Shown: one piece after another, positions 1 to 7,522 of the stretch | Layout of the letters: every line of letters starts with the position of its first letter | Numbering within the stretch: the first letter of the stretch is position 1 | Origin: Lachnospiraceae bacterium | GTDB lineage: Bacteria; Bacillota; Clostridia; Lachnospirales; Lachnospiraceae | Direction: 5' to 3' | NCBI GenBank assembly: GCA_015057625.1 | Contig: SVDZ01000016.1 | Location: forward strand, 1-53,066 | Length of the DNA stretch: 53,066 nt | The notes under the pieces: model-generated | Database searches by the model: none | Told to the model about the DNA's origin: nothing | Seen by the model: the letters and a program-made list of their open reading frames with translations, nothing else | Translations under genes and position numbers: made by a program

Positions 1-2
1 TT

Positions 3-86
3 GAAATGCAGGAAGTAATTGACAAGAATGGTTTTGTAGAAGGTACTATTCACAGATACCTTATAGTGGCAAAGAAGAAAGGCTAA
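3..86 (+). CDS. C-terminal end of an unidentified protein (partial)
   Basis: An open frame runs in from the left edge and stops with TAA at 84-86, giving about 27 residues that end in a basic tail (VAKKKG). The segment with IHRYLIVAKKKG resembles the last beta strand of class I SAM-dependent methyltransferases, but too little is present to assign it. It reads in the same direction as the sigma factor gene that follows and is separated from it by two inverted repeats, so it probably belongs to a different transcript. Confidence 0.45.
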   Translation, partial: EMQEVIDKNGFVEGTIHRYLIVAKKKG

Positions 87-90
87 TTGT

Positions 91-121
91 CCCCCTCCTC
101 TAAACAAAGTGAAGGTGGGGG
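91..121. terminator. GC-rich hairpin after the upstream gene
   Basis: CCCCCTCC at 91-98 pairs with GGTGGGGG at 114-121 with one mismatch, five bases after the stop codon of the upstream gene. No T-run follows, so it may be a weak terminator or an mRNA 3' stabilising stem. Confidence 0.4.
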
Positions 122-127
122 TAAATA

Positions 128-177
128 AATGTGTCGGGATTATTTAAAAAAAATTTTTTAAATAACTCGACACATTT
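128..177. repeat. Long AT-rich inverted repeat ahead of the sigma factor gene
   Basis: The arms AAATGTGTCG (128-137) and CGACACATTT (168-177) are exact complements, and the inner segments ATTTAAAAAAA and TTTTTTAAAT extend the pairing to the centre. The fold is nearly continuous over 50 bp. It could be a bidirectional terminator or an attenuator or operator for the ECF sigma operon. No clear promoter is visible between it and the start codon at 215. Confidence 0.55.
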
Positions 178-214
178 AATATTTGAATTGTATCTATTAT
201 GAAGGAGGTAAAAA

Positions 215-694
215 ATGAATAGTGAATTGTTACGTACGGACAAAGATTTGTTTTCAAAAATTTACCATAAATATGTAGATACAATATACAGAATCAGCTT
301 TAGTTTCCTGAAAAACGAAGATGACGCAAAGGATGCTGTGCAGGAGGTATTCATCAAATTGCTTAACAGCAAAAAAGAATATGAGAATGAAGAACATCTA
401 AAGGCTTGGCTAATAGTTACGACATCCAATTATTGTAAAAATATTGTATCAAACTGGTGGTGGAAAAGAAAAACTATAGAGGAAAATGCAGTATACGAGA
501 AGAGTACTACCGGGAAGGATGAGGTTCTTGAGTTAGTGTTAGGACTCCCGGACAAGTACAAAATACCGGTGTATCTGTATTATTATGAAGGGTATAACAG
601 TAGAGAAATATCCCGCATATGGGGGAAACCGGAATCCACCATCAGAACATACCTTCAAAAAGCAAAAAAAATGTTAAAGGAGGAATTAGAGTGA
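215..694 (+). CDS. ECF-type RNA polymerase sigma factor
   Basis: A 159-residue sigma-70 family protein of the extracytoplasmic function class. Region 2 is at about residues 10-75 (the YRISFSFLKNEDDAKDAVQEVFIKL stretch, core-binding and -10 recognition; not quoted in full elsewhere). Region 4 is at about 105-155, with the helix-turn-helix around SREISRIWGKPESTIRTYL. Length is normal for the family. The start follows a strong AAGGAGG (about 201-207) with good spacing. The stop overlaps the next start as TGATG, which is the usual translational coupling of a sigma factor with its anti-sigma factor. It should redirect RNA polymerase to a small envelope-stress regulon, probably including its own promoter; the signal is unknown. 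Confidence 0.93.
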   Translation: MNSELLRTDKDLFSKIYHKYVDTIYRISFSFLKNEDDAKDAVQEVFIKLLNSKKEYENEEHLKAWLIVTTSNYCKNIVSNWWWKRKTIEENAVYEKSTTGKDEVLELVLGLPDKYKIPVYLYYYEGYNSREISRIWGKPESTIRTYLQKAKKMLKEELE

Positions 695-1857
695 TGTCTA
701 AGAATATTAAAAATACATTTGAAGAGATAAAATTGAATGATTCAGAAAAAGAACAACTCTTGGAAAATATATGGGATAATAAAGATGTTCACTCTGAGAA
801 AAACAATATGAGGATTATGAATAATATTATGAAAACAGCAGCAGCCGTAGCAGTTGTTGCAGCACTTGGAGTTGGATCAGTAAGCGCATATGAATATGTA
901 AAACAGCTCTTGTCGCCAAAGGAAGTGGTTAGTGTTGTAAAGGAAGACAATGAGTTGGCAGAAAAGTTTGGCAAGTCACCACAGGATATAATGGTTCAGG
1001 AGAGCAATGGATATGAAATAACATATTTAGGGCGCGTCACAACGGATGAAGTAAAGGATCCTACTTTTATAGAAAATTTTGGAGATATTATGGATGGCAG
1101 TACAAGTATTGTTTTGGCAATACAGCCTTCAAAAGGAGCAAATACCAGTCTTGATGGGAAAGACTTTGGTGTTGTCCCAATGATAAAGGGAGTGCTCCCG
1201 CTTATGTATCCTCAGAGTTGGGAGGCCAATTCAGAAATAATCGACGGAGTTTTATACGAAGTAATAACTGTTCCGGGTGTTTGGGATATTTTTGGATATG
1301 ATAAAGTATATTTAGGCGTTAATGAGAATTGTGATTTTAGTGGATATTATATGGAAAATGACGGAGAAATCAAAATAAATGAAAAGGCAAATACTGTGAA
1401 TGTTCTTTTTGAAATTAAGACAGATAAGTCTAAAGCAGATAAAGAAAAAGCCAAAGAGTATTTAAGCGATTATTATTATGGAGACAGAGATCCTAACGCA
1501 ATTGAGGATGAGCCTTTCCCTGGAGAAGTAAAAGGAACAGAAGAAGATTTTAAAACTGCAATCGCAAATTCTACATTGTTATCAGAGAATGAAGAATTGT
1601 ATGTAGATATTGTTGGAAGACCAATATATGGTATCCCAGGAATTGCACAGTGGTCAGCAAGAAAGAATTACATGAAAAAAACAGGTAAAGTTGACTATGA
1701 GTGGAGCTATGTTTTAGACGAGAAGGTATTGTACATCTTTGCGGTAGAACTCAGAGATGGAAAATACTACCAGAATGTATATAAATACAACGGAGATGCA
1801 AGACAGGACTTTAAGTGGGTGCAGGATTATTGTGCACTCATTGAAGGATACAAATAA
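694..1857 (+). CDS. Putative membrane anti-sigma factor (DUF4179-like)
   Basis: The start ATG at 694 overlaps the sigma factor stop and has AGGAGG upstream at about 678, so it is preferred over in-frame starts inside the sigma gene. The 387-residue product has an N-terminal cytoplasmic segment of about 45 residues, one transmembrane helix at about 48-66, and a large extracytoplasmic region. This is the layout of the DUF4179-type anti-sigma proteins found beside ECF sigma genes in clostridia. The cytoplasmic part would hold the sigma factor and the outer part would sense an unknown signal. The family call comes from layout and general similarity, not a defining motif. Confidence 0.75.
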   Translation: MSKNIKNTFEEIKLNDSEKEQLLENIWDNKDVHSEKNNMRIMNNIMKTAAAVAVVAALGVGSVSAYEYVKQLLSPKEVVSVVKEDNELAEKFGKSPQDIMVQESNGYEITYLGRVTTDEVKDPTFIENFGDIMDGSTSIVLAIQPSKGANTSLDGKDFGVVPMIKGVLPLMYPQSWEANSEIIDGVLYEVITVPGVWDIFGYDKVYLGVNENCDFSGYYMENDGEIKINEKANTVNVLFEIKTDKSKADKEKAKEYLSDYYYGDRDPNAIEDEPFPGEVKGTEEDFKTAIANSTLLSENEELYVDIVGRPIYGIPGIAQWSARKNYMKKTGKVDYEWSYVLDEKVLYIFAVELRDGKYYQNVYKYNGDARQDFKWVQDYCALIEGYK

Positions 1858-1899
1858 GATTTGTGCGTGATTAAATGAGTCGCTAAAAGCAGAATACTC

Positions 1900-1945
1900 A
1901 AACAACAAGGGCATATCCTTAGGGATGTGCCTTTGTTGTTTTACT
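1900..1945 (+). terminator. Rho-independent terminator of the sigma/anti-sigma operon
   Basis: A 19-bp stem with G-T wobbles: arms 1900-1918 and 1923-1941, loop of four bases, then TTTTA. It lies about 45 bp past the anti-sigma stop. Confidence 0.8.
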
Positions 1946-2114
1946 TGTCCAGAAAGGTGCAGTATAGCAATCTTTGTGATATAATTATGTCATATGATAT
2001 ATATTGAACGGAATATGAAAAGTGGGGATGTACGGATCTTTGTGAAGAAACATATATGAAGGAACATCTGTGACATAAGAATTCAAAGATTAATGAAAAA
2101 AGAGGAGAGATAGG

Positions 2115-3194
2115 ATGGTCAAAGAATTAATAATGCAAAACTGGACGCTGAATCTCATTTTGATTGCTTTCCTGGTTTTGGTTAAAACCAATTTTTATCT
2201 GGACAAAAAGACAAGAAAGCGTATGTATATTCTGATTGCATCTATTTTCTTGCTTTCGATTATAGTATTTGCGGAGTTTTACTTGGAAAAACTGAGAATT
2301 TTTAACAATCAGCGGCTTGTATTAATGGCAATCAGGTACAGTTCGACACCGTATATTGTTGCTATGACGCTACATACATTAGCAAAAAAAGAACGTTGGT
2401 ACATATTTATTCCGGCCGCTATTCTCACATTGATAAATTTTATTTCAATATTTAACGGCATTGTTTTTAGTTTGAACGACGACGGAAAATTGCAGCGAGG
2501 TGTGCTTGGTTATCTGCCATATGTTGGTGTCGGATTCTATTGCTGTTTTCTTGTTTATATCCTGTTTAGACAAGAAAATAAACAAGCTGCAGAAATTATT
2601 CCTACGATTTTTCTTAGTTTTGTATTTGCATCCGGTTTGATTTTGCCGTTTATTATTGGCAAGGATTATTCGAAAATCTTTTGCACGAATGTTGCTATAG
2701 CACTGTTTGTTTATTATGATTTTTCTATTTTACAACTTACGAAAAAAGACACACTGACCGGGGTGCTCAATCGTCAGGCTTATGATTCTGAGATCAAAGA
2801 TAACCAAAAGGATATTAATGCGTTGGTGTCTATTGATATGAATGGATTAAAGGAGATAAATGATAAAAAAGGACATGCTGCCGGAGATAAAGCTTTAGCA
2901 ACGCTGGCTCTTTGCATGTTAAAAGCCACCAAACCCGGACAATTGGTTTACAGGGTAGGAGGCGACGAATTTATGATTATTTGTTGGAAATCTACAGAGG
3001 ATGATGTTAAGCGTCTTATAGAGCGTATTGAAAAAAGAGTTGCTAGAACAGAGTACTATTGTGCTATTGGATATAGTTATTCTGCTGATGGAACAAAAAA
3101 AATAAGCGAAATGCAGGAAGAAGCTGATGGAGCGATGTATACACAAAAAGATAATTTTTATTCAAGCTCCGGTAAAACCAGATATCGCGGTTGA
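2115..3194 (+). CDS. Membrane-bound diguanylate cyclase (GGDEF)
   Basis: A 359-residue protein with about seven hydrophobic helices over residues 10-205 and a C-terminal GGDEF domain at about 208-350. The active-site signature GGDEF is intact at 282-286, and the usual DxLTGxxNR entry motif is at 212-220, so it should make cyclic di-GMP from two GTP. The product-inhibition I-site (RxxD nine residues before GGDEF) is replaced by KPGQ, so feedback control through that site is unlikely. The sensory half is an unassigned multi-helix module. GAGGAGAGA at 2101-2109 is the ribosome binding site. A separate terminator follows, so the gene seems monocistronic. Confidence 0.92.
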   Translation: MVKELIMQNWTLNLILIAFLVLVKTNFYLDKKTRKRMYILIASIFLLSIIVFAEFYLEKLRIFNNQRLVLMAIRYSSTPYIVAMTLHTLAKKERWYIFIPAAILTLINFISIFNGIVFSLNDDGKLQRGVLGYLPYVGVGFYCCFLVYILFRQENKQAAEIIPTIFLSFVFASGLILPFIIGKDYSKIFCTNVAIALFVYYDFSILQLTKKDTLTGVLNRQAYDSEIKDNQKDINALVSIDMNGLKEINDKKGHAAGDKALATLALCMLKATKPGQLVYRVGGDEFMIICWKSTEDDVKRLIERIEKRVARTEYYCAIGYSYSADGTKKISEMQEEADGAMYTQKDNFYSSSGKTRYRG

Positions 3195-3251
3195 TGTTGC
3201 ACAACTTTTGAGGTAGATTGTTCAACATAATGACTTTATATTTACAAAAGA

Positions 3252-3282
3252 AAAACAGGCTGCCGAATTGGCAGCCTGTTTT
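3252..3282 (+). terminator. Rho-independent terminator after the GGDEF gene
   Basis: A perfect 13-bp stem: arms 3252-3264 and 3270-3282, 5-base loop, with T-rich sequence after it. Confidence 0.88.
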
Positions 3283-3315
3283 ATTTATTGCAACGTTTTT
3301 CTATTAGATTTCAGT

Positions 3316-3344
3316 TTTACAATATTAAGCATTTATAGTAAAAT
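3316..3344 (+). promoter_or_regulatory. Sigma-A promoter for the CBM26/FnIII protein
   Basis: TTTACA (3316-3321), a 17-bp spacer, then TAAAAT (3339-3344). This predicts a transcript starting near 3351 and a 5' leader of about 200 nt before the start codon at 3549. Confidence 0.6.
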
Positions 3345-3350
3345 AGAGAT

Positions 3351-3548
3351 ATGTTAGATGAGTTCCAACGATAGTTTGGAAAAGCGGGTTGATGATAATA
3401 AAAAGGTTAATGATTATATACTATGTAGAACGGTCTTTTGGCATAGTATAAAGGTACAGTACCATAGGTTATGTTTGGGTGCCTTTTTATTATATATTTT
3501 TTATCTCTACTAATTAACAGAAAAATACCAAATAAAGGAGGAGTTGAA
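3351..3548 (+). promoter_or_regulatory. Long structured 5' leader with a terminator-like stem
   Basis: The leader holds a small stem TTCCAA/TTGGAA near 3372-3390 and a perfect 9-bp stem TATACTATG (3417-3425) / CATAGTATA (3442-3450). A third stem, AAAGGTAC (3450-3457) / GTGCCTTT (3479-3486), is followed by Ts. That arrangement resembles an attenuator or riboswitch expression platform, but no known aptamer core (including cyclic di-GMP types) was recognised. Confidence 0.45.
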
Positions 3549-4721
3549 ATGAACGAAAGAAAAGAACTGATACGTGTTATAGGAAGAATGAAAAAACAAT
3601 TTACACCAAAGCTTCTTTCGGCTTTCTTGTGTGTTGTAATGGCGTTAGCGTTACCTTTTTTTGCATTACCTGAAAAAAACGTATATGCAGAAACTTCTGA
3701 TGATGTAGGAAAGCAGATTTTCATCACCGTAGAAAACAAGCATGATAAAAAAACTCAAACTGTTAATCCACAGGATTGGGGGGATGATGTCTATGTTTTC
3801 TGGTGGTATAAAAAAGGATCCGACGCCAAAGGTCCCGAATGGCCGGGCGTGAAGATGGATTTTAAAGGAACAGTGAAGGACAGCGGGCACAGGGTTTATC
3901 AGTATTCCTTTATTCCTGAGGGAGTGGTGGATGGAATCCTTTTGAATGATGGAACCGGTCTGTCAGGTGTGCATCAGACATATGATATCTCGATTTCTCC
4001 TGAGGGAAGTACCGAGGAGATACTTGCCTGGTTAAAATATGGAACCACTGCAGCTAATATAACCAATTCGGGGCTTTATTTAACATACAGACCGTTTACG
4101 TATGATGACTCAATCAAGTTACCATCGGCGATAAAAACTGAACCAACGGCCCTGACATTGACCGAGAATGGTTCTGAGCAGGCACTTGTGAATGCAGGTG
4201 AGACAGAGGACGGAACTATGAATTATGCCCTGGGCAAAGATGCATCTACTACGCCTACAAATGGATGGAGCAAAGAAATCCCGACAGGAAAAGCGGCAGG
4301 TACCTACTATGTGTGGTATAAAGTGGCCGGAGACGGAATACATCGTGATTCGGAAGCAAAATGCGTAGCAGTTACCATCAGCGCAAAGTCTGCAAAGTCT
4401 ACAACGTGCGAAGTAGTTGATAAAAAGCAGAAGACCACATCTGTTTCCAAACTTAAAGCAGGCAAGAAGTGCATCACGGTAATCTGGAAAAAGCAGACAA
4501 AGGGTGGAATCGCCGGTTATGAGATCCAGTACAGCACAAACAAGTCATTTAAAAAGAATGTGAAAACAGCTACGATTAAAAAAGCAAAAACTACTTCAAA
4601 GAAGATTAAAAAACTAAAATCCAAAAAGAAATACTTTGTCAGAATTCGTACCTTTAAAGTCTCAAATGGAGAAAAGGTTTATTCAAGATGGAGTAAGACA
4701 AAGAGTGTAAAGGTGAAGTAG
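3549..4721 (+). CDS. Secreted protein with CBM26-like and fibronectin-III modules
   Basis: A 390-residue exported protein. A basic N terminus and hydrophobic stretch end at a likely cleavage site after residue 47 (VYA). Residues about 54-150 are rich in aromatics (WGDDVYVFWWYKKG, then a WPG motif, then an LNDG turn), as in family 26 starch-binding modules. An Ig-like segment follows. The C-terminal roughly 95 residues form a Lys-rich fibronectin type III domain ending RWSKTKSVKVK, a module seen in many Lachnospiraceae surface proteins. No catalytic domain was found, so glycan or cell-wall binding is the likely role. AAAGGAGGAG precedes ATG 3549, which decides the start. A similar FnIII tail occurs in the Tp47-like protein at 7523-9541. 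Confidence 0.8.
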   Translation: MNERKELIRVIGRMKKQFTPKLLSAFLCVVMALALPFFALPEKNVYAETSDDVGKQIFITVENKHDKKTQTVNPQDWGDDVYVFWWYKKGSDAKGPEWPGVKMDFKGTVKDSGHRVYQYSFIPEGVVDGILLNDGTGLSGVHQTYDISISPEGSTEEILAWLKYGTTAANITNSGLYLTYRPFTYDDSIKLPSAIKTEPTALTLTENGSEQALVNAGETEDGTMNYALGKDASTTPTNGWSKEIPTGKAAGTYYVWYKVAGDGIHRDSEAKCVAVTISAKSAKSTTCEVVDKKQKTTSVSKLKAGKKCITVIWKKQTKGGIAGYEIQYSTNKSFKKNVKTATIKKAKTTSKKIKKLKSKKKYFVRIRTFKVSNGEKVYSRWSKTKSVKVK

Positions 4722-4750
4722 TTAACTGTAATCTTAATACCTAGAGTGAT

Positions 4751-4780
4751 AGCGCTGTCGAGAGATCGGCAGCGCTTTTT
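4751..4780 (+). terminator. Rho-independent terminator
   Basis: A 10-bp stem AGCGCTGTCG (4751-4760) / CGGCAGCGCT (4767-4776) with one G-T pair, then TTTTT. It lies 29 bp past the secreted-protein stop. Confidence 0.88.
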
Positions 4781-4787
4781 GTTATCC

Positions 4788-4935
4788 ACGACGAGCCAAG
4801 TGAAAATCTGTGCTATCGCGATTATAAATAATCGCTGTCGCAGTCGATAACTTACTAAGTAAGTTATCTCATGGCTCGCACAGAGTGGGTATCGAGTAGG
4901 AATCAGCCTACTCGATTGTAATCATCACTTGAAGT
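4788..4935. ncRNA. Possible structured RNA made of nested and crossing stems
   Basis: Within about 145 bp there are three perfect local hairpins: 4818-4824/4829-4835, 4846-4855/4859-4868 and 4891-4900/4907-4916. There are also longer-range complements: CGAGCCA 4792-4798 with TGGCTCG 4872-4878, CTGTGC 4808-4813 with GCACAG 4878-4883, and CAAGTGA 4797-4803 with TCACTTG 4925-4931. The long-range pairs cross, which suggests a pseudoknot or alternative folds. No open reading frame fits. The strand and function are unknown. Confidence 0.4.
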
Positions 4936-4994
4936 GTGGCGAAAAAGCGTGACATCTATGATATGATATATATCAGTTGTAAAGGAGAACACGA

Positions 4995-5033
4995 ATGAAC
5001 AAAAAGATTGAACTATTCGGAAATTCCGAATAG
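4995..5033 (+). CDS. Tiny 12-codon open frame with its own RBS (doubtful)
   Basis: AAAGGAG at about 4981-4987 precedes an ATG at 4995 that opens 12 codons ending TAG at 5033. Its 3' half is the left arm and loop of the terminator that serves the opposite-strand regulator gene. It could be a gene remnant or chance; no function is proposed. Confidence 0.15.
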   Translation: MNKKIELFGNSE

Positions 5034-5038
5034 TTCAA
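5001..5038 (-). terminator. Terminator of the first DtxR-family gene
   Basis: A perfect 13-bp stem 5008-5020 / 5026-5038 with loop AAATT. On the minus strand it is followed by CTTTTT (complement of 5001-5006), as expected for termination of the gene that ends at 5070. Confidence 0.85.
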
Positions 5039-5069
5039 ATTGAATGAAAAGAACAACAAATATACCAGA

Positions 5070-5456
5070 TTATTTTGTGTGCTCTCTCATATGTTTTTTG
5101 ATTGCATTGAAACTTTCTTCACTTAAAAAATGCTCAATTTTACATGCGTCTTCAAGAGCAGTTTTTTCGCTTACGCCAAGTCTGACCAAAAGTGAAGAAA
5201 GAATGGTATGACGCTCATAGACTTTTTTTGCTATTTTACGACCGGCATCAGTCAACAGTATATATCCGTTATCATTAACGGTAATATAATCTCTTTCACG
5301 CAAATTCTTCATAGCAACGCTGACGCTTGCTTTGGTAAAATTTAATTCATTGGCAATATCAATGGAACGAACATTTCCTTTGCTTTTTTGCAAGACAAGA
5401 ATAGTCTCTAAATAATCTTCCATAGATTCATTTGAGCGTTGTTTGTTATAATCCAT
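5070..5456 (-). CDS. DtxR/MntR-family metal-dependent repressor (paralog 1)
   Basis: A 128-residue regulator with an N-terminal winged helix (about 1-65) and a metal-binding/dimerisation domain (about 66-125). There is no C-terminal SH3-like domain, as in MntR. The candidate metal ligands are D14, E17, H83, C105, E108 and H109. The DACxxEH arrangement with Cys matches the iron regulator DtxR (C102/E105/H106); MntR has Glu at the Cys position, so Fe(II) sensing is inferred. GGGAGATG precedes ATG 5456, which is preferred over an in-frame ATG 19 codons upstream that lies in the promoter. It is divergent from the flavin/iron genes and is a natural candidate to bind the GTTAG-N6-CTAAC boxes found through the island. 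Confidence 0.92.
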   Translation of the reverse strand: MDYNKQRSNESMEDYLETILVLQKSKGNVRSIDIANELNFTKASVSVAMKNLRERDYITVNDNGYILLTDAGRKIAKKVYERHTILSSLLVRLGVSEKTALEDACKIEHFLSEESFNAIKKHMREHTK

Positions 5457-5480
5457 ATTGTCATCTCCCATTTTTTTATG

Positions 5481-5509
5481 ATTATAACATTTTTGAGTGT
5501 AAAAGACAA
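5481..5509 (-). promoter_or_regulatory. Promoter of the first DtxR-family gene
   Basis: Reading the minus strand: TTGTCT (5509-5504), 17 bp, TATAAT (5486-5481). The start of transcription would fall just before the ribosome binding site. No dyad box overlaps it, so it may not be autoregulated. Confidence 0.65.
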
Positions 5510-5537
5510 ACAATTGCCACTGCTTTTTGAATAATTA

Positions 5538-5566
5538 TTGCAACTCAACTAAATATGTGCTATTAT
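5538..5566 (+). promoter_or_regulatory. Promoter of the Gx transporter-apbE unit
   Basis: TTGCAA (5538-5543), 17-bp spacer, TATTAT (5561-5566). The iron box at 5574 begins after a 7-nt gap, the same geometry as at 7381 and 12755. Confidence 0.65.
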
Positions 5567-5573
5567 GCATTGA

Positions 5574-5589
5574 GTTAGGGGCAACAAAC
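5574..5589 (+). promoter_or_regulatory. Putative DtxR box 1 (degenerate)
   Basis: GTTAGGGGCAACAAAC matches the 7472 box (GTTAGTGGCAACTAAC) at 14 of 16 positions. It lies just after the -10 hexamer, so a bound repressor would block transcription initiation. Confidence 0.55.
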
Positions 5590-5678
5590 TGGCGGATGAT
5601 ATTATTGGTTTCATAAATGTGTTGGTAAGAATGTAGATGTTGTGGTTAAATAGTAGGTAAGAATTAGGAGAATTACGA

Positions 5679-6197
5679 ATGGAAAAAAATGAAAGCACAA
5701 GTGCAAGAAAAACAGCGATTCGAGCCTTGCTGGTAGCTTTGGCAATGATCTTATCATATATCGAAAGTCAAGTTCCGGTTGGATTCATGGTTCCGGGAAT
5801 GAAAATAGGTTTGACAAATCTGGTTGTCATGGTTGCTCTATATAAATTAAACGAGAAAGAGGCAATAATTATTAATATTGTCCGCATATTTTTGGTCGGA
5901 TTTACATTTGGAAATCTTTTTTCTATTGTCTATAGTCTGGCAGGCGGAATATTGAGTGGTGTTGTAATGATTATACTCAAAAGAACTCAAAAGGTCGGAA
6001 TGACAACTGTCAGTGTTGCAGGTGGAGTTTCTCATAATGTGGCTCAGATAATTGTTGCGATGATAGTAATGGAAACAAATGCAATACTTTATTATCTTTT
6101 GGTTCTTTGGATATCAGGAGTATTTGCCGGAGTTGTCATTGGCATACTGTCGGCCGAGGTTATAAAGAGATTACCAAGGCAATTTGGTTATAACTAA
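5679..6197 (+). CDS. Gx transporter family membrane protein (PF07456 type)
   Basis: A 172-residue, highly hydrophobic protein with about five helices. The MVPGMKIGLTNLVVMVALY segment is characteristic of the family annotated as Gx transporter or heptaprenyl diphosphate synthase component I. The family is S-component-like and is frequently found beside ApbE and FMN-binding-domain genes. The inferred job is moving flavin across the membrane for extracytosolic flavinylation, comparable to the FmnA role in Listeria; the lipid-synthesis name is probably misleading. It is followed 39 bp later by apbE on the same strand, and TAGGAG supports the start. Confidence 0.8.
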   Translation: MEKNESTSARKTAIRALLVALAMILSYIESQVPVGFMVPGMKIGLTNLVVMVALYKLNEKEAIIINIVRIFLVGFTFGNLFSIVYSLAGGILSGVVMIILKRTQKVGMTTVSVAGGVSHNVAQIIVAMIVMETNAILYYLLVLWISGVFAGVVIGILSAEVIKRLPRQFGYN

Positions 6198-6236
6198 GTA
6201 GTAGAAAGATGTATTTATGATTGGAATGGAGAAAAA

Positions 6237-7283
6237 ATGAGATTGAATAAATGCATAGCAATTATGATAGCACTAACAGTTTTTTTGATGAGCGGCTGTA
6301 AGAATGTCAATAAGAATGGTGACGAATATAATGGAAAAATAAATGAAGAAACCAGAGATGTTTTTGCGATGGACACATATATGACACTCACTGCTTACGG
6401 AGAAAATGCAAAAGATGCAATAGATGAAGCAGTGGATGAAATACATAGACTTGATGATATGTTTAGTGTTGGGAATAAAGATAGTGAAGTTAGTATTTTA
6501 AATCAAAACGGCTCGGAAATTATCTCTGAAGAAACAGAGTACTTATTTGAAACAGCATTACAGATTTATAAAAATACAGAAGGGTGCTTTGACATTACAG
6601 TGTATCCGCTAATGGTTGAGTGGGGATTTACGAATCAAAAATATAATGTTCCAAAACAGGATAAGATAGATTCCCTTTTAAAAAATATTGGAACATCAAA
6701 AATAGAGTTTGATAAAAAAGAAAAATTAATATCGGTTCCTGACGGAGTGGAGATTGATTTTGGAGGTATTGCAAAAGGCTATACCTCGCAGCGCATTATG
6801 CAGATATTTAAGAAATATGAATTAGTTGGAGGGGTTGTATCTCTGGGAGGAAATGTTCAGACATACGGACGTAAACCAAATGGTGAGAAATTTAGAATAG
6901 GTGTAGAGGATCCTTTTGGGAATCAGGATTACGTAGGAATTTTAAATGTAGAGAATAAGGCTATAATTACATCAGGCGGATACGAAAGATTTTTTGAAAA
7001 AGACGGAGTGAAATACCACCATATCTTAGACCCGAAGACAGGTTATCCTGCAGAAACAGGTTTGTCCAGCGTGACAATAGTAGGAGAGGACGGAACAATG
7101 GCAGATGGATTGTCCACTGCTCTATTTGTAATGGGGAAAAACGACGCTGTTGACTACTGGAAAAAGTATGCAAAAAAAGAGTCGTTTGATATGATTTTGG
7201 TAGAAGATAATGGAAAGATTACAATTACAGAGGGATTAGAAAAAATTTTTACTTCTGAAAGACAGATAGAGATTGTCCGATAG
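6237..7283 (+). CDS. apbE: FAD:protein FMN transferase (ApbE), lipoprotein
   Basis: A 348-residue enzyme that moves FMN from FAD to a Thr in the SGAT motif of FMN-binding domains outside the cytoplasm. The lipobox LMSGC puts the lipidated Cys at residue 21. Family motifs are intact: an AMDTYM entry strand near 44-49, DFGGIAKG at 174-181, SLGGN at 202-206, HHILDPKTG at 261-269, and DGLSTALF at 290-297. Length is normal. It sits between a candidate flavin transporter and the FMN-binding proteins, which are its expected substrates. It shares the promoter and iron box upstream of the transporter gene; no terminator is seen between them. Confidence 0.96.
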   Translation: MRLNKCIAIMIALTVFLMSGCKNVNKNGDEYNGKINEETRDVFAMDTYMTLTAYGENAKDAIDEAVDEIHRLDDMFSVGNKDSEVSILNQNGSEIISEETEYLFETALQIYKNTEGCFDITVYPLMVEWGFTNQKYNVPKQDKIDSLLKNIGTSKIEFDKKEKLISVPDGVEIDFGGIAKGYTSQRIMQIFKKYELVGGVVSLGGNVQTYGRKPNGEKFRIGVEDPFGNQDYVGILNVENKAIITSGGYERFFEKDGVKYHHILDPKTGYPAETGLSSVTIVGEDGTMADGLSTALFVMGKNDAVDYWKKYAKKESFDMILVEDNGKITITEGLEKIFTSERQIEIVR

Positions 7284-7344
7284 AAAAGGGCAATCTTTCA
7301 GATAGAGGAGAAAGAAAAAAGAGAAAAAGTAAGATAAAAAATGC

Positions 7345-7373
7345 TTGACAGAAATAGGAAGGCGTGATAATCT
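7345..7373 (+). promoter_or_regulatory. Promoter of the Tp47-like/FMN-binding unit
   Basis: TTGACA (7345-7350), 17-bp spacer, TAATCT (7368-7373), followed after 7 nt by an iron box. Confidence 0.72.
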
Positions 7374-7380
7374 AACTTGA

Positions 7381-7396
7381 GTTAGGAGCTTCTAAC
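7381..7396 (+). promoter_or_regulatory. Putative DtxR box 2
   Basis: GTTAGGAGCTTCTAAC is a GTTAG/CTAAC dyad with a 6-bp centre. An extra CTAAC half-site at 7372-7376 precedes it. It lies directly after the -10. Confidence 0.7.
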
Positions 7397-7471
7397 TTAC
7401 TTTGGATAAATTAGAGCCTTACGTAGACACCATCATACATATGCGAAGTAGCCTATTTTTTTTAAAAGTAG

Positions 7472-7487
7472 GTTAGTGGCAACTAAC
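7472..7487 (+). promoter_or_regulatory. Putative DtxR box 3
   Basis: GTTAGTGGCAACTAAC, the second dyad ahead of the Tp47-like gene. It is preceded by a weak stem (about 7452-7471) with a T-run. It may overlap the -35 of a second promoter (TATTGT at 7496-7501). Confidence 0.68.
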
Positions 7488-7522
7488 ACTTTAACTATTG
7501 TATACATGCCAAGGAGGAAATA

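Noticed and set aside
619..693. Extended N terminus of the anti-sigma protein
   Set aside because: The extra 25 codons lie inside the sigma factor gene; AGGAGG and the TGATG overlap support the start at 694.
3351..3548. Cyclic di-GMP riboswitch beside the GGDEF gene
   Set aside because: Neither class I nor class II core sequences could be matched; only an unknown structured leader is claimed.
5567..5678. FMN riboswitch before the Gx transporter
   Set aside because: The conserved FMN aptamer blocks were not found; the leader has only the iron box.
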